Shown one piece after another: positions 23,265 to 34,900 of a DNA stretch of 64,000 nucleotides. The DNA comes from Ipomoea triloba (lineage: Eukaryota; Streptophyta; Magnoliopsida; Solanales; Convolvulaceae), in assembly GCF_003576645.1 (NCBI RefSeq), contig NC_044925.1, positions 20,817,113 through 20,881,112 on the forward strand, written 5' to 3'. The notes below the pieces were generated by a model. That model saw only the letters and a program-made list of their open reading frames with translations, did no database searches and was not told where the DNA came from. Positions within the stretch are counted from its first letter, which is position 1. Each line of letters starts with the position of its first letter. The position numbers and the translations under genes were made by a program.

Positions 23265-23600
23265 ATTCTTACAACCACCACACCACAACACAACCACGCC
23301 ATCACAACCACCATGACACCACCACCACCACCACTACCACACCACCACCACCACCACAATCACCACCAACACCACAACACAACCACGCCATCACAACCAC
23401 CATGACACCACCACCACCACCACCACCACAATCACCACCAACACCACAACTACCACCACCATCACTACCACCGTGGCCATTGCCAACGCCACTAACACCA
23501 CCATCACTACCACCGCAACCACCACCACCATCATCATCACCACCACTACCACACCACCACCACAACCACCACCACAACCACCACCACCTTCACCACTTAT
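23265..23600. repeat. (CCA)n/(CAC)n-rich strand-asymmetric tract
   Basis: More than 300 bp made almost only of C and A on the plus strand (accaccacc with aacc and atcacc variants), ending in (TTA)n near 23596-23620. A longer unit, acaacacaaccacgccatca, occurs twice (about 23285 and 23371). ORFs in it (proline/threonine on plus, glycine/valine on minus) are low-complexity artefacts. Confidence 0.9.
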
Positions 23601-23619
23601 TATTATTATTATTATTACA

Positions 23620-24235
23620 ACAAATAATACGGAGTATGTTCATTTTCAAGAAAATTAACCAAATAAAAAAACGTAATTTATTAAGTCGATTTGTAGGACC
23701 ATTTTATGACACTCGAAGTGAAAATATTGCATCTGGGAGTGGAACATTGTTATTTATGGTTATGGTCATGTGCTATTCATTTGGGTGATTTCTTTTTTTT
23801 TTTTTTCCTTTTTATTTCAGTTATTTCTAATTTTGCTGGCTGATTTGGACGATATGAACAAAAAAACTTTGCTAGACTATATAAATAAATTATAAAAGCA
23901 CTTTATCTTGGTCCATATGGGTTCTCCAAAGTTTTTAAAAAGATGTTATAATCTCATTAAATGAGCTTAATTGAAGTCAATGGATGCAGAATGGATTTTT
24001 AATCTTAATCCTAAATTATTAGTAAAAATAAGTAATTAATTAATTATTTGCGTGAGAACACTAGAAAATGTTGGGAAGTGAGGTTCATAAACCAAATCGA
24101 ATACTGAACCGAAAACAAACTTTTTAAAATCGAATCGAACTAAAATGTTAAACCGAATAGTTTCATTTTTTTTAACCGAATTCGAAACTGAAAAAATTGA
24201 ATCGGATACCGAAACACCCAACTCTAGTCACAAGA
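23620..24235. other. Intergenic DNA, nothing recognised
   Basis: AT-rich. A patch at 24080-24220 has repeated aaccgaat/cgaaac words. No gene supported. Confidence 0.4.
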
Positions 24236-24244
24236 TCGAACAGA

Positions 24245-24412
24245 TACTGTCCGCATGGGTAGCTTAACTAGTCACAGGGTTGAAGTTTGGGAGTAAAGAT
24301 CAAGGATCGAGTCTCACCAGCGGCAGTGAGGGAGGCTCCTTGTGCGCAGTGAGGATTTACATCCTCCCAAATGCTTTATCTTGTAAAGAATTATAAGTGT
24401 TGAAAAAAGAGA
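24245..24412 (+). mobile_element. Probable tRNA-derived SINE
   Basis: A box A-like gggtagcttaactag (about 24256-24270) and a box B-like ggatcgagtctc (about 24304-24315) are spaced as in a tRNA head. A unique body (ggcagtgagggaggctcctt) and an A-rich 3' end (tgttgaaaaaaga) follow. No convincing target duplication was found. It belongs to a different family from the SINE at 14347. Confidence 0.5.
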
Positions 24413-24673
24413 TAGTTTTTTTTCTTTTTAACAAAAAAAAAAAAAAAGAAAAAAAAAAGAGAGTTAATTGTATTCTTTTTAATTTAATAATTCAAGGGTC
24501 TATTTTAGACCATTTGGATTTTTCCTTTTAACAATCGATGACTGCATTTTCCAATTTTGAATTCAAGGTATGGCATTAGCGGCCTAGCGGGTCAACTACT
24601 CAAACCACTTTGCATTGCTCAAACCAATCGCAAACGTTGATCCAACAATTAAAGCTGTCTGTCTAACATTCCA

Positions 24674-24692
24674 CGTGTCTAATTTTAATTGG
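24674..24692 (-). promoter_or_regulatory. Endoplasmic-reticulum stress element (ERSE-I) of the calnexin promoter
   Basis: On the minus strand CCAAT (24692-24688) is followed after exactly 10 bases by CACG (24677-24674). CCAAT-N10-CACG is the plant ERSE-I that NF-Y and bZIP28/bZIP60-type factors bind. The CACG is part of CACGTG (24672-24677), and a second CACGTG lies at 24700-24705. The site is about 80 bp upstream of the TATA box of an ER chaperone gene, where it would be expected. Confidence 0.75.
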
Positions 24693-24754
24693 TTCCCCTC
24701 ACGTGGCAGTAACAACATTAGCTGAGATAGCTTTACGCCACTTTTCTCAACAGG

Positions 24755-24764
24755 TATATATATA
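24755..24764 (+). promoter_or_regulatory. TATA box of calnexin gene
   Basis: TATATATATA lies about 160 bp before the ATG at 24916 and 62-80 bp after the ERSE and G-box motifs. The start of transcription would fall near 24790, giving a leader of about 125 nt. Confidence 0.65.
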
Positions 24765-24915
24765 CGCGCTCGCTCTAACTGAACTATTCAGCGCTCACTC
24801 TCTCCAACTGCCAAAAAGCGTACTCCGATCGATCCATAAATCTCGAGCATTTCGATTCTTCAGATCTTCGGATTTTCGCTCGGCATCTGAATTTCTGAGA
24901 GCTGAATCTTCCACC

Positions 24916-27910
24916 ATGGAGGAGAAGAAGCGGAGGATCTTCACGCAGTGCGTGTTGCTGCTAGTCATCGCCTGCTTCGTTTCTCGCCTGCACGCTTCTT
25001 CTGATCGGGTGAGCTACATATTTGTAGATACATATGTTCGTAGTTACGTGAGTATGTGCTTGCATATATTTGGATCTGGAATTTTTTAGAAAATGATTGC
25101 GATTACTGCTGATTATAGACTTTCTACGATTCGTTCGATGATGCGTTTGATGGAAGATGGATTGTGTCTGAGAAAGAGGAGTATAAAGGTAATTTTTTCT
25201 GTTTGCATCCATGTTGTACTCTTCTGATGTTTATAGAACTTTGTTGTGTACATTAAATGCTGATCTTATATTTCATATGAGCCCTGGAAAATGCAGAGAA
25301 TCAATATGTTTTACTAGTTGGTGTTTTGTACTCAATATGAAACTCTGTACACAAAGTGTAGGTGTGATGTTCTACTATAACTGCTCTGTTAGTTTAATTG
25401 CACTAAAACTATGAAGACTGAATTTAGGATTTGAATACTAAATTATTCTGACCTTTGACCAGATGTCTCTACATAAAATTTAGCATTGGAGCTAGGTAAA
25501 CTTATATAATCTAAGGAGTAATAGTTAAGCAGATATTGAACAACTGAACAAAGCCATTAGAAATTAAACTTCTGGGGAACTATTTGGTGACTTGAATCAA
25601 ATAATGTGTGAAATAAACATGTTGCTCAGGCAAGCTGGATGAATGGTAACCTTACATTCTCAAATGAAAGAAAAAGAATACTTAATTGCTTCATATTTTA
25701 CTTGTGCTGGTATTATGCTTTATTCATTTGAGTTACAAGCCATTACAGTCTACAGACATGCCCCCCAAAGTTCATTCTTTGGTCTTTTTTATGATTTATC
25801 CTTGTTGAATGTTGTTTGGGTTCATGGTTATAGTAAAAATGGCAGTAGTACATAAAATCTAAAAGCAATTTGGTTGCAACAATATGCTTAAAAGAGCCAT
25901 AAGGGTTGGTGACTTGGTGTATTTAACCTTATAAATCAAAATACCCATCCCTGTTTACATTATTTTCAAATGTTAGACGTGAGATTATAGTAAGAGCAAG
26001 TAAATTTGCTGTAATTTTGTTTTAAGTTCATTAATTACACTTTTCCTTACTCAGTACCAAATTGTGCATTTTTTCCAATTATTTTTATATGGATGTAATA
26101 TTGCTCAAATTATTTAGTATTGAAAATTTATGTTGACATTTAATTGTCTCTCAGGTGTGTGGAAACACTCCAAGAGTGAGGGGCACGATGATTACGGGCT
26201 TCTTGTCAGTGAGCCAGCCAGGAAATATGCTATTGTCAAGGAGCTTGATGAGGTCGTCAACTTCAAAGATGGAACTGTTGTTCTCCAATATGAAGTTCGC
26301 CTCCAGAATGGGCTTGAATGTGGTGGTGCTTATATCAAGTACCTTCGTCCCCAGGATGCTAAGTGGTTGCCCAAAGAATTTGATAATGAATCTCCCTATT
26401 CTATTATGTTTGGACCTGATAAATGTGGACCAACTAACAAAGTTCATTTCATTTTGAAGCATAAGAACCCTAAGAGTGGGGAGTATGTCGAACATCACCT
26501 CAAGTTCCCACCCTCTGTACCTTCTGACAAACTAACCCATGTTTATACTGCAATACTGAAACCTGACAATGAAGTTCGTATCTTGGTTGATGGAGATGAG
26601 AAGAAGAAGGCTAACTTCCTCTCAGGTGACGACTTTGACCCACCACTTATCCCTTCTAAGACTATTCCTGATCCTGATGATACAAAGCCTGAGGACTGGG
26701 ATGAGAGGGCAAAGATTCCAGACCCAGATGCAAAGAAGCCAGATGATTGGGATGAGAATGCACCTATGGAGATTCCAGATGAGGATGCTGTGAAGCCTGA
26801 AGGATGGTTGGATGATGAGCCTGAGGAGATTGATGACCCTGAAGCTACAAAACCTGAAGATTGGGATGATGAGGAGGATGGTGAGTGGGAGGCTCCAAAA
26901 ATTGACAACCCGAAGTGTTCTGAAGGCCCTGGTTGTGGAGAGTGGAAAAGACCAACGAAGAAGAATCCTGCTTACAAGGGAAAATGGCATGCACCTCTCA
27001 TTGAAAACCCCAATTACAAGGGTATTTGGAAGCCAAAGGAAATTCCAAACCCTGAATACTTTGAACTTGATAAGCCCAACTTTGAACCTATTGCAGCAGT
27101 TGGAATTGAGATATGGACAATGCAAGATGGTATCTTGTTTGACAATATCCTGATCAGCAGTGATGAGAAAGTTGCAGAATCGTACAGAAAGACTGCATGG
27201 AAGCCTAAGTTTGATATAGAGAAAGAGAAACAGAAGGCTGAGGAAGATTCATCTTCTGATGGTCTAAAAGGTTTCCAGGTAATTGTCACAGGCACTTGCT
27301 GCATTTTATTCCTCTCAACTTTATTTTATTCCTCTAGTCAATTATTCATGTGTGATTTTGCAGAAGACAGTATTTGATCTCCTATACAAGATTACAGACC
27401 TCCCCTTCTTGGGTGAACACAAGAGCAAAGTACTGGTAAGCGAGAATCTGCTAGCTTTACATTCATTGATGTTCTCTTATTACGGTAGCATTAATAGTAT
27501 GGTTTCATGCACAGGATCTACTGGAGAAGGCTGAGACACAACCTAACCTCACAATAGGAATTATCATCTCCATCATTGTAGTTGTCCTCACAATTCTATT
27601 CAAGCTTCTCTTTGGTGGAAAGAAGGCAGAACCTGTGAGTGTCGTATTTCACTTTTCTCCATCCCCTTTTCTCCATCCCCGTTTACATGTGATATCTTGT
27701 GTGCACTCCCGGCTTACAATTCAATGTTATTAAATGAATGACTGTTGTTATCTGCAGGCCGCAGCTGTTAAGGAAAGCAAGAAGGGTGATGCTGCAGACA
27801 GTTCAAACGGTCAAGAAGGCACTGAAGAGAAGGAAGAGAAGGAAGAGAAGGAAGAGAAAGGGGATGGTGGAGCTGCTCCTCGCCGGAGGAACACTAGACG
27901 GGATAATTAG
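24916..27910 (+). CDS. CNX1: Calnexin, ER membrane lectin chaperone (six exons)
   Basis: Exons 24916-25008, 25119-25188, 26155-27278, 27364-27435, 27515-27634 and 27758-27910 join in frame at GT-AG introns to give 543 residues, the usual plant calnexin length. Calnexin binds monoglucosylated N-glycoproteins in the ER lumen and aids folding. Visible features are: a signal peptide (about 1-29); the lectin-domain signature [11 protein letters not shown]; a proline-rich P-domain with four KPEDWD/KPDDWD/KPEGW-type repeats followed by GEW..P and [11 protein letters not shown] repeats; a transmembrane helix at about residues 465-486 ([18 protein letters not shown]); and a cytosolic tail with EEK repeats ending in basic RRRNTRRDN. 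Exon 3 carries nearly the whole lumenal domain. Read-through past the exon 3 donor would give a misleading C-terminus. The promoter has an ERSE. Confidence 0.97.
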
Positions 27911-28340
27911 GATTGAAAGAAGTGGTAGAAAGAGATCGATTTTTGAAATCCTATTTGTTTTCCATGCTTGACTTTTCAGTGGATTAGCGGCCCGCAAATT
28001 TTTGATTTCCCTCGTCTCGTCTTGTTCGGAAACATGGAATGAATGTAGGGCAATGTGTAATGAGACTGTTCGGACATGATCAACGGATTATTTTTTTCAC
28101 TAATATATGCCCCCGTTTCATTGCTTGTCTAATATCTATCTACTAGGTTAAGGGATTTTATTATGAATTGTTAAAATGTTAAAATATGTTTTTAAAGAAA
28201 AAACTAAATACTTGTTCTTCAATCATAATCCTATTATGATAAATTTAGTTGTTAGATTTTCAGACACATTCAGTTCCATTGCTACTAGAATTTTCAATTA
28301 CATGAACAATAATAATAATAGCAGTTAATTCCATTTTTTT
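27911..28340 (+). other. Calnexin 3'UTR and flank
   Basis: The 3'UTR follows the TAG at 27908-27910. AT-rich DNA begins after about 28100. No further gene. Confidence 0.5.
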
Positions 28341-28646
28341 TTGTCTATATTTATAGGTGGTAGTACACTTTTAGTCATTTTTATTAGAACATCTACCTTT
28401 TGCCTAGTATTATTGTGGCTTAATTATTTTTTGTCATCCATCAACAAAATCGTTGACCTTAACTACAAGGGACATTTTGATCTCTTTTTTTTAAAAAAAA
28501 TATCCTAATATATTTTTAAGTTTTTTTTTCTTGAAAAAATCTTTATTGGAGGACTATAATATCTTTGTATTCAAGAGCATTTAAACGAATTTGTTGATAA
28601 ATGACAAAAATGGTCATGCCCCAGTAATAATAAGACTAAAAGTAAT
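28341..28646. mobile_element. Degenerate MITE related to the element at 58658
   Basis: The left part (tatttataggtggtagtaca..tttagtca) and right part (catttaaacgaatttgttga..tgacaaaaatggtcat) match, in diverged form, the ends and interior of the 411-bp element at 58658-59068. Both have the caccta/tataggtg end and the ggcattta/gttgacgg-like centre. Family A copy 2 abuts or has landed in its right end. Confidence 0.45.
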
Positions 28647-29113
28647 TTATATCATGGATCAGGGTCTACATAGCATTATCGATCCTGGATTGAATAACAG
28701 AGATATATAATTCATACTCGTTAGATACAGAATTTCATAACACAAAACACAAAAAATCACAACACAAGGCACATAGCATAACACATTGTGGACCTGGATT
28801 GAAAAGACGATGTACAGAATTTATACTTGAAAAGTATATAATTTCATAACACAAGACACATACACATGTTATATATTTACTTATTTTTCAAATCTGATTT
28901 AGATACATAATTAGTGTTCATAGACACATAATTTTACAACACAAGACACTAAAATTTATAACATAAGACACAATTACTAATTTGTTCCAAGTACAGAATT
29001 CATACTCTTAAGGTACAAAATTTCATAACGCAAGATACAAAAAGTCACAACACGAAACACATACTCATAAACCATGGTTCACAATGTAGTGTGAGCCCTG
29101 ATCCATGATATAA
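28647..29113. mobile_element. MITE-like element, family A copy 2
   Basis: The left end ttatatcatggatcagggt and right end gagccctgatccatgatataa are inverted repeats of about 18 bp. A TA duplication at the edges is possible. The interior repeats acagaatttcataacacaa four or more times. Read on the minus strand it shows the same internal words as the 1828-2624 element. Confidence 0.65.
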
Positions 29114-30764
29114 GGATTTTAGACCAAATTGGGATCTTCTGAAGAAAAAAAAAAAAAGACAATATGATTGAGTTTTGGTGCGGAAAAGCCATTAGGTGAT
29201 AACGTGTGGAAGCACTGTCAAGCAATTATAAATGAACCCTAAAGCATTTTCAAAATGTACGATAATTGAAAATTAGGTAGTGTCCGGTGTATTTGGAAAT
29301 GCTTTACAGAACATTGATAATTGCTTGATGGTACATCCTTTCATTTTTATTAATTTTCAACCTTTGATATGCACCACCAAGCATTCTTAAAGTGCACCAT
29401 CAAGCATTTACAAATACATCATCAAACATTTTCAAATGCACCAGAATTGACAATCAATGAGAATCAGATAGTGCTCGATGCATTTGGAAATGCTTTGCGG
29501 TGCATTCACATGTTTGAACGGGGCAATCTGTCCATATTTGATCTCACTCCTAATGACATTTATTTTTAACTCTAGATTAATTTAAATTTTTAAAATTAAA
29601 TTATGATTCATATCCATTGGATGTTGGTGTCTTTAACCATCATGAAACTTCCATGTAACTTCTCATGTGAGTTTGTAATTGTAACTATAAATACTTAGAG
29701 AAGTGACTAAAATAAGTGAATAAGTTATATGTTAACTTTTTACTGCCTCTTTTTTCTGTGTTATCTGATGTAAACATTTAAAATATTTTTTTTAGAATAA
29801 AACATTTAGAATATTTTAGGTAGAACTTTTTACTTACACATCTTTTAAAAAAAATCTTGACATATCAATCTGAGAATTTTAAAACATATTTTTGTTTCTC
29901 ATAAGTTAAATCTTAGACATCATTGCTTGTTTAGTGGAGATTTCAAACTTATAGAAACACGATCACATGGCTAAAGATGATCATTGGTTACCCTCATCAT
30001 CTTCAAACACCATATTTCTCCAACAAGAACTTGAAAAAAGAATACCAAAAGAAATTAACTCTTGATTCAACATTCAATTACAAGCCATATATATAGGGAA
30101 GCCATATATATAGGGAAGGGTTCAGATGAGAATAAACTCTCATGTAAAAAGCAAGGATTGATCTTATCAACCCATTTGGATATATCAACAGTTGAGGGTT
30201 GTTAGGTATTTGATCATATGAGAACAAGTTTTTAGGAAAAAACTAAAAATCAATCTCAGTTTTACATTTGGAAAAATCATATGGACCAGATCAGATTTAA
30301 AAAAAAAAATGCGACAGTATTTTTGTAATTATCATCAACTTTACCATGCAAACTTGTACACTAAAATCTGTACTTCTCAAAATTTTTCAAGTTTGCACAT
30401 TTAGTATTAAATCATTGCACTTGCAAAAAATAAAAATGCGAAAGTGCATTGTACTTAAGATTTCAATTTTAGATGTTATGACTGAGTTTTTTGTTTTATT
30501 TGGTTTAGTGGATCACATTTTACTGTTTAGAGTCTAGCATTTACGATTTAGATTTAAATTTTAGTTTTTTCATTGATTTTTTAAATATTTAGGTTTGCAT
30601 ATTTAGTTGTTACATATTCCATGTTTAAGTGTTTAAGTTTGCAAAGTGAAGTTGATGATATTGGTTCTTAGTTTTCTCCTGGGGGTTGTGTTCTCATGGG
30701 ATCATGAGCCTATAAGGTGAATTCGGAGAACTAATCTCATTCGTTCATCTATGATGATGATGAC

Positions 30765-30834
<70 letters not shown>

Positions 30835-31102
30835 ATGGTTGCAATTATGTAAGTACAATTGTACATTTGGGAATTCTTGATTGTGTATTTGGAAAATAAT
30901 TGAAAGTGAATTCGAAATTTTAGGAAAATACTTAACTGTGCATTTCGAGAAGAATTTTTAGATGCACAATTACACATTACAAGATGTACAATTAAGAGTA
31001 GTTTGCAATTCTCATGTTGTGTGTGTTGACTTAATTTTTGCCAGACATATAATTGGAAGGTTAATATAAGACTAAAATTTGTACTATTACAATAATTGAG
31101 TA
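29114..31102. other. Intergenic DNA with minor repeats
   Basis: No gene supported. Short motif repeats of the type caccatcaagcatt(t) occur at about 29370-29445. agccatatatatagggaa is duplicated in tandem at about 30081-30116. The block 30112-30710 begins gggttcagatgagaataaac and ends gttctcatgggatcatgagc, a possible MITE with poorly defined ends. Confidence 0.4.
30772..30832. repeat. (TA)n microsatellite, about 30 units
   Basis: Uninterrupted alternating TA run. It makes the tail of a spurious minus-strand ORF. Confidence 0.95.
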
Positions 31103-31600
31103 TTTTTTTTTTATATAAAATGGTAATATATATATTAAGCAATATGAAATAAATGCCGAATACAAGTAGGAATAGTAGTGTTTCAAACTAAAAACTAGAC
31201 TGAGAATCTGCAACCCTAGAAAGAGAGTTTCAAACTAAAAAACTAGACTGAGAATCTGCAACCCTAGAAAGAGAATGAACTAACACATTCACTGATCTAC
31301 ACATAAATCAGAAGGACACTGATCCAAAGTGTCTGACAAGGAAACAACACCCCTCAATAATACAGCCAGCATAAGAAAAATTTAGGGATGGAGTGTTCAA
31401 TAGGTGGCAAACATTGAGACAATCCATCTCAGCCTAAACATGTTGCCAACCTTCATCTTTCATCCATGACAAAGCTTCTTTGACTGCTAATGCTTCCGCC
31501 GTATAAGGAGCATCAAAGCATCGTAATGGGTCATTCTTAGCAGCCAAAAAATCTCCAGTATTCGACAGAAGGATGACTCCAAAGAAAGCTTAAAAGTGTT
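31103..31600 (-). pseudogene. LINE 3'-end fragment (RNase H domain, degenerate)
   Basis: On the minus strand, frames around 31590-31270 give AKNDPLRCFDAPYTAEALAV, KEALSWMKDEGWQHV, then SYAGCIIEGC and CRSVNVLVHSLSRVADSQS, a plant LINE RNase H domain with stop codons. A poly(A) tail appears as T at 31103-31112. A 47-bp tandem duplication (tttcaaactaaaaactagac.. starting at 31181 and 31228) lies near its 3' end. It is related to the fragment at 982-1264. Confidence 0.75.
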
Positions 31601-31925
31601 TGATTTTGAAATTTGAAGTAATGTATCAAAAATGAAAAATACTCCGTAATATTATACTCGTGATAAAAACAGATTGCTGGTTCCATTTCAACAGATGTAA
31701 CAGATTGCTGGTTCCATTTCTGGAGGCATCATCAGAAATTCAGAATCAGAATAATAAAACTGAGAGGAAATTGTGCTCAATTTTCAATTGTGATTATCTG
31801 CAATAAAATTGTAACTTGAATCTTAAGGTAACTTTAAAAAAACACTAAGCACCTGCTACAATGGATATGCTACATCAGTTATAAAAGAAGAGAATAAATA
31901 CTTCTCCGGTCTAAAACATAACGAG

Positions 31926-34900
31926 TCAGAGCATGTATGATGTATGATGAGCAGGAACACCCCCTGCTGCGCGCACACTATTGCTGCGGTACACTTCAGT
32001 TTCCACGGCGTCAGGGTGCTGATAGGGATCAGAAGCGGCGGTCCTACCTGGGCCGCCAACTGCTGCAGCTGCAGCAGCTCGTAACGCTATGGAACTTTCC
32101 AAGGAGGATGACGGCATGTATGCGTGAATGTGAGACCCGATTCTGTCGTACAAGGCTGTATCACCATGCAACCGATATATCTGACTGTTGTGACCGAGTA
32201 TATCAGCGGGATCGAGTCTGTTGTGGCTGATTATATCAGCAGGATCGAGTACCATCCCTCCATGAACCCCGGCATAAGGGCCTGTGTGTAATACAGTGTG
32301 TGTGCCTGCTGATACACCAGCGCCTGGTCCACCGGTTAGCACACCTCCACCGGTGAGCACAGCTCCGGCAGTCCCTGCTACCGAGCCGACCATACTCTCG
32401 GCTAAAGATCCTGGGCCAGGTGCATACAAAGATGGGGGAGCATAATAGCTATGCAAGTGATTTGGAACTCCATCTAAGCGCGAACGTTTTACTTCTTGGG
32501 GTTTGAACTTCTTAGATGACTCAGTTTCATCGACTTTTCTCTTTTGGATTGCTTTCTCTGTTGTTTTCTTATTTAACTCAGCAATTTCTTTCTCCAAGCC
32601 GGCAATCATCTCGTTGATTTGCCATCCAGGAAGGAGCTTTGCAGGGTCAACATTGTGACTTTCCAAACACTTGACTACTGATTTCAGACCATACAATCGC
32701 TTCTTGTTTGATTCATTCTGCAAAAGCATTATTGAACAGCTCAATTAACTTGAAACTAAAAGGAGAATGCCTATAACAAGCTTAATTTTATAATGAACAG
32801 AAGATAAGGGCTACTAACCACTGAAGCTGGGGAACCCTGTACTAACTTTTTTCTCTTGTTAGAAGATTCCTTAGATTCTCGTAAAAATGAAATCAAAAGT
32901 TTCTGAGGATTGATCTGATCCTCGATTCCACAAGTGTAGGCAGTGTCAACAGCATCAACTTCCATCTTACTCTTCACCATCCAGTCAATTACTTCTGTAA
33001 AAAAAAAAATTATACAAACAAAAATAGTTAGTCATACCACTTGGATATAACTGTTTGAATACATAAAAAGGAAAAACCATCCAGCTTATTTTGTTGGCAA
33101 GGTGAGGGAAGAAAGTCAATGTTGTCAGAGTGTACCAAACATAAACGGAAGTAGGGAGTATATGATAATCAAGAATTGGTTAGCACCAAAATCCAAATCC
33201 AAAATAATATAAAAACAATTACAAAATGGAACTTCACGTGCATCACCTGCAACTTTAAAATTCATATATCATATATGAATAATGAATAAGTATCTAAAAT
33301 GAGAAGCCACTTCCAGTAGTAATAATGTCTCCAAGAAAACATCCATCCTCACACAACCACCACGCAGAAGAGCAAGAGATGGAGAAGTAGAAGGAATGGG
33401 GTCAAAAACAGATTTTAAAAAATGAGCAAAAGGAACCAGGTTTGGAAGGGGACATGAAAGAAACCCTTAAATCCCTAAGACCACTGCCGACACTAAAAGA
33501 ACCAAGAGAGCAATATTAATAGATGGAGCAACAAGAGGAAGAAAGTAATGATTCAGTATTGGCCGAATCATCAATTTGGACTGTGTTTTGTAAAAAGTTA
33601 TGATCTGGCATCTATCCTTTCTTTCTTTTTTTTTTTTTTCAGTATTTTAGTATTTTACTAATGTGATTTAAACATCAAACAATTAGCCCAGATTTGGATG
33701 GAATGTTTGGTGCCTGTTTGACCTATCCATGTCAGCTTATGACCTGTCCACATTAGTATCTGACCAGCCACATTTAATTATTAAAAAACTAATTAAACAT
33801 AAATAAATATCTACCTATTTCCATCCCACGCCATTCGTGACTGCATGGCCACAATAATACTATCATCGGTTCCATTATTCATCTGAATCTAGGCATCAAC
33901 TTATCAATTCACAAAAAGCTACTTGTTCAAAAAGAGAGATTTTACTGAATTCATATATTCTAACAAAATGTGACCTATTATTACACTAAAGAAAGGAACA
34001 GAGGTATATATCACAACATAAAACAAAAGTACCTAAGTTACAGAACAAGACTCTAAAAGTTACAACTTTCTTTTTCCACAAAAGTAAGAGTATGAATATC
34101 TTTTTTAAATCTCCTTTCAAGTATCAAAGATTTATTAAAACATCAAAGCAGAAAATTTATTTCTAGAGGCAAACTTATTTTATAAAGAAAAACAATTTAA
34201 ATAGAAACATAGTGATGGGCAAAAGGTCACTATTAGCATGGCGAACTCAGGAGAGAAATATTTCAATAAGACCAAAAAGGAAAAGAAAAAAAGTTCTACA
34301 CAAAAAGTTTTCCAGTAAGGACACAAAATTGCATTTTGGAAAAGCTTTTTGGAGTGTAAATAAGTAAATATAACCCTACCCCTAATGTTTTCTACACAGT
34401 GCATAGATGCATACATGGGTGTGTGTGTGGGTGTGCGCATAAATTTTTATAAAATAAGTATTTACAAACCTAAACAATTATTGAAAGGAATACTTGAGTA
34501 AGATATAGCCATGCCTTTATAACTCATAAGCTATAATAACTAACAGCTAAGTGTACCAAATATGGAGTATCATTTTACAAACAACTAAAACCATCAATTT
34601 GCTAAATGCCTAAATCAGGTTATCCTCAAACAAGACCATAAACGTGTTTTGTCAAACTCTAGGGCAATGCTATATTTGAGAAAGTTGTAAACATTGAATT
34701 AAAAATAAATAAATAAATAAAAAGAAAGGAAGGATTCAGATTGATAATTTTTTGCCAAATTGATCATTCATGCATACAATACAATTGTGAGAAAAGCATA
34801 GTTTTGAGATAAATCCCATGTTAGAATATAACATAGGTCACTTCAGGAGAATGAGGATCAGCAAAATCTACAGTTTGCACATCAAATGAAGCTTCCCTTT

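Noticed and set aside
23302..23788. Proline-rich (plus strand) and glycine-rich (minus strand) ORFs
   Set aside because: They are direct translations of the (CCA)n tract and run into an (ATT)n microsatellite. No signal peptide or conserved motif is present.
27279..27377. Extension of the calnexin exon 3 frame past residue FQ
   Set aside because: A clear GT donor follows FQ, and the true continuation ([17 protein letters not shown]) is found after the acceptor at 27363. The extension is intron translation.
30771..31142. 123-residue minus-strand ORF
   Set aside because: It consists of a (TA)n translation and AT-rich LINE 3' sequence, with no recognisable domain.
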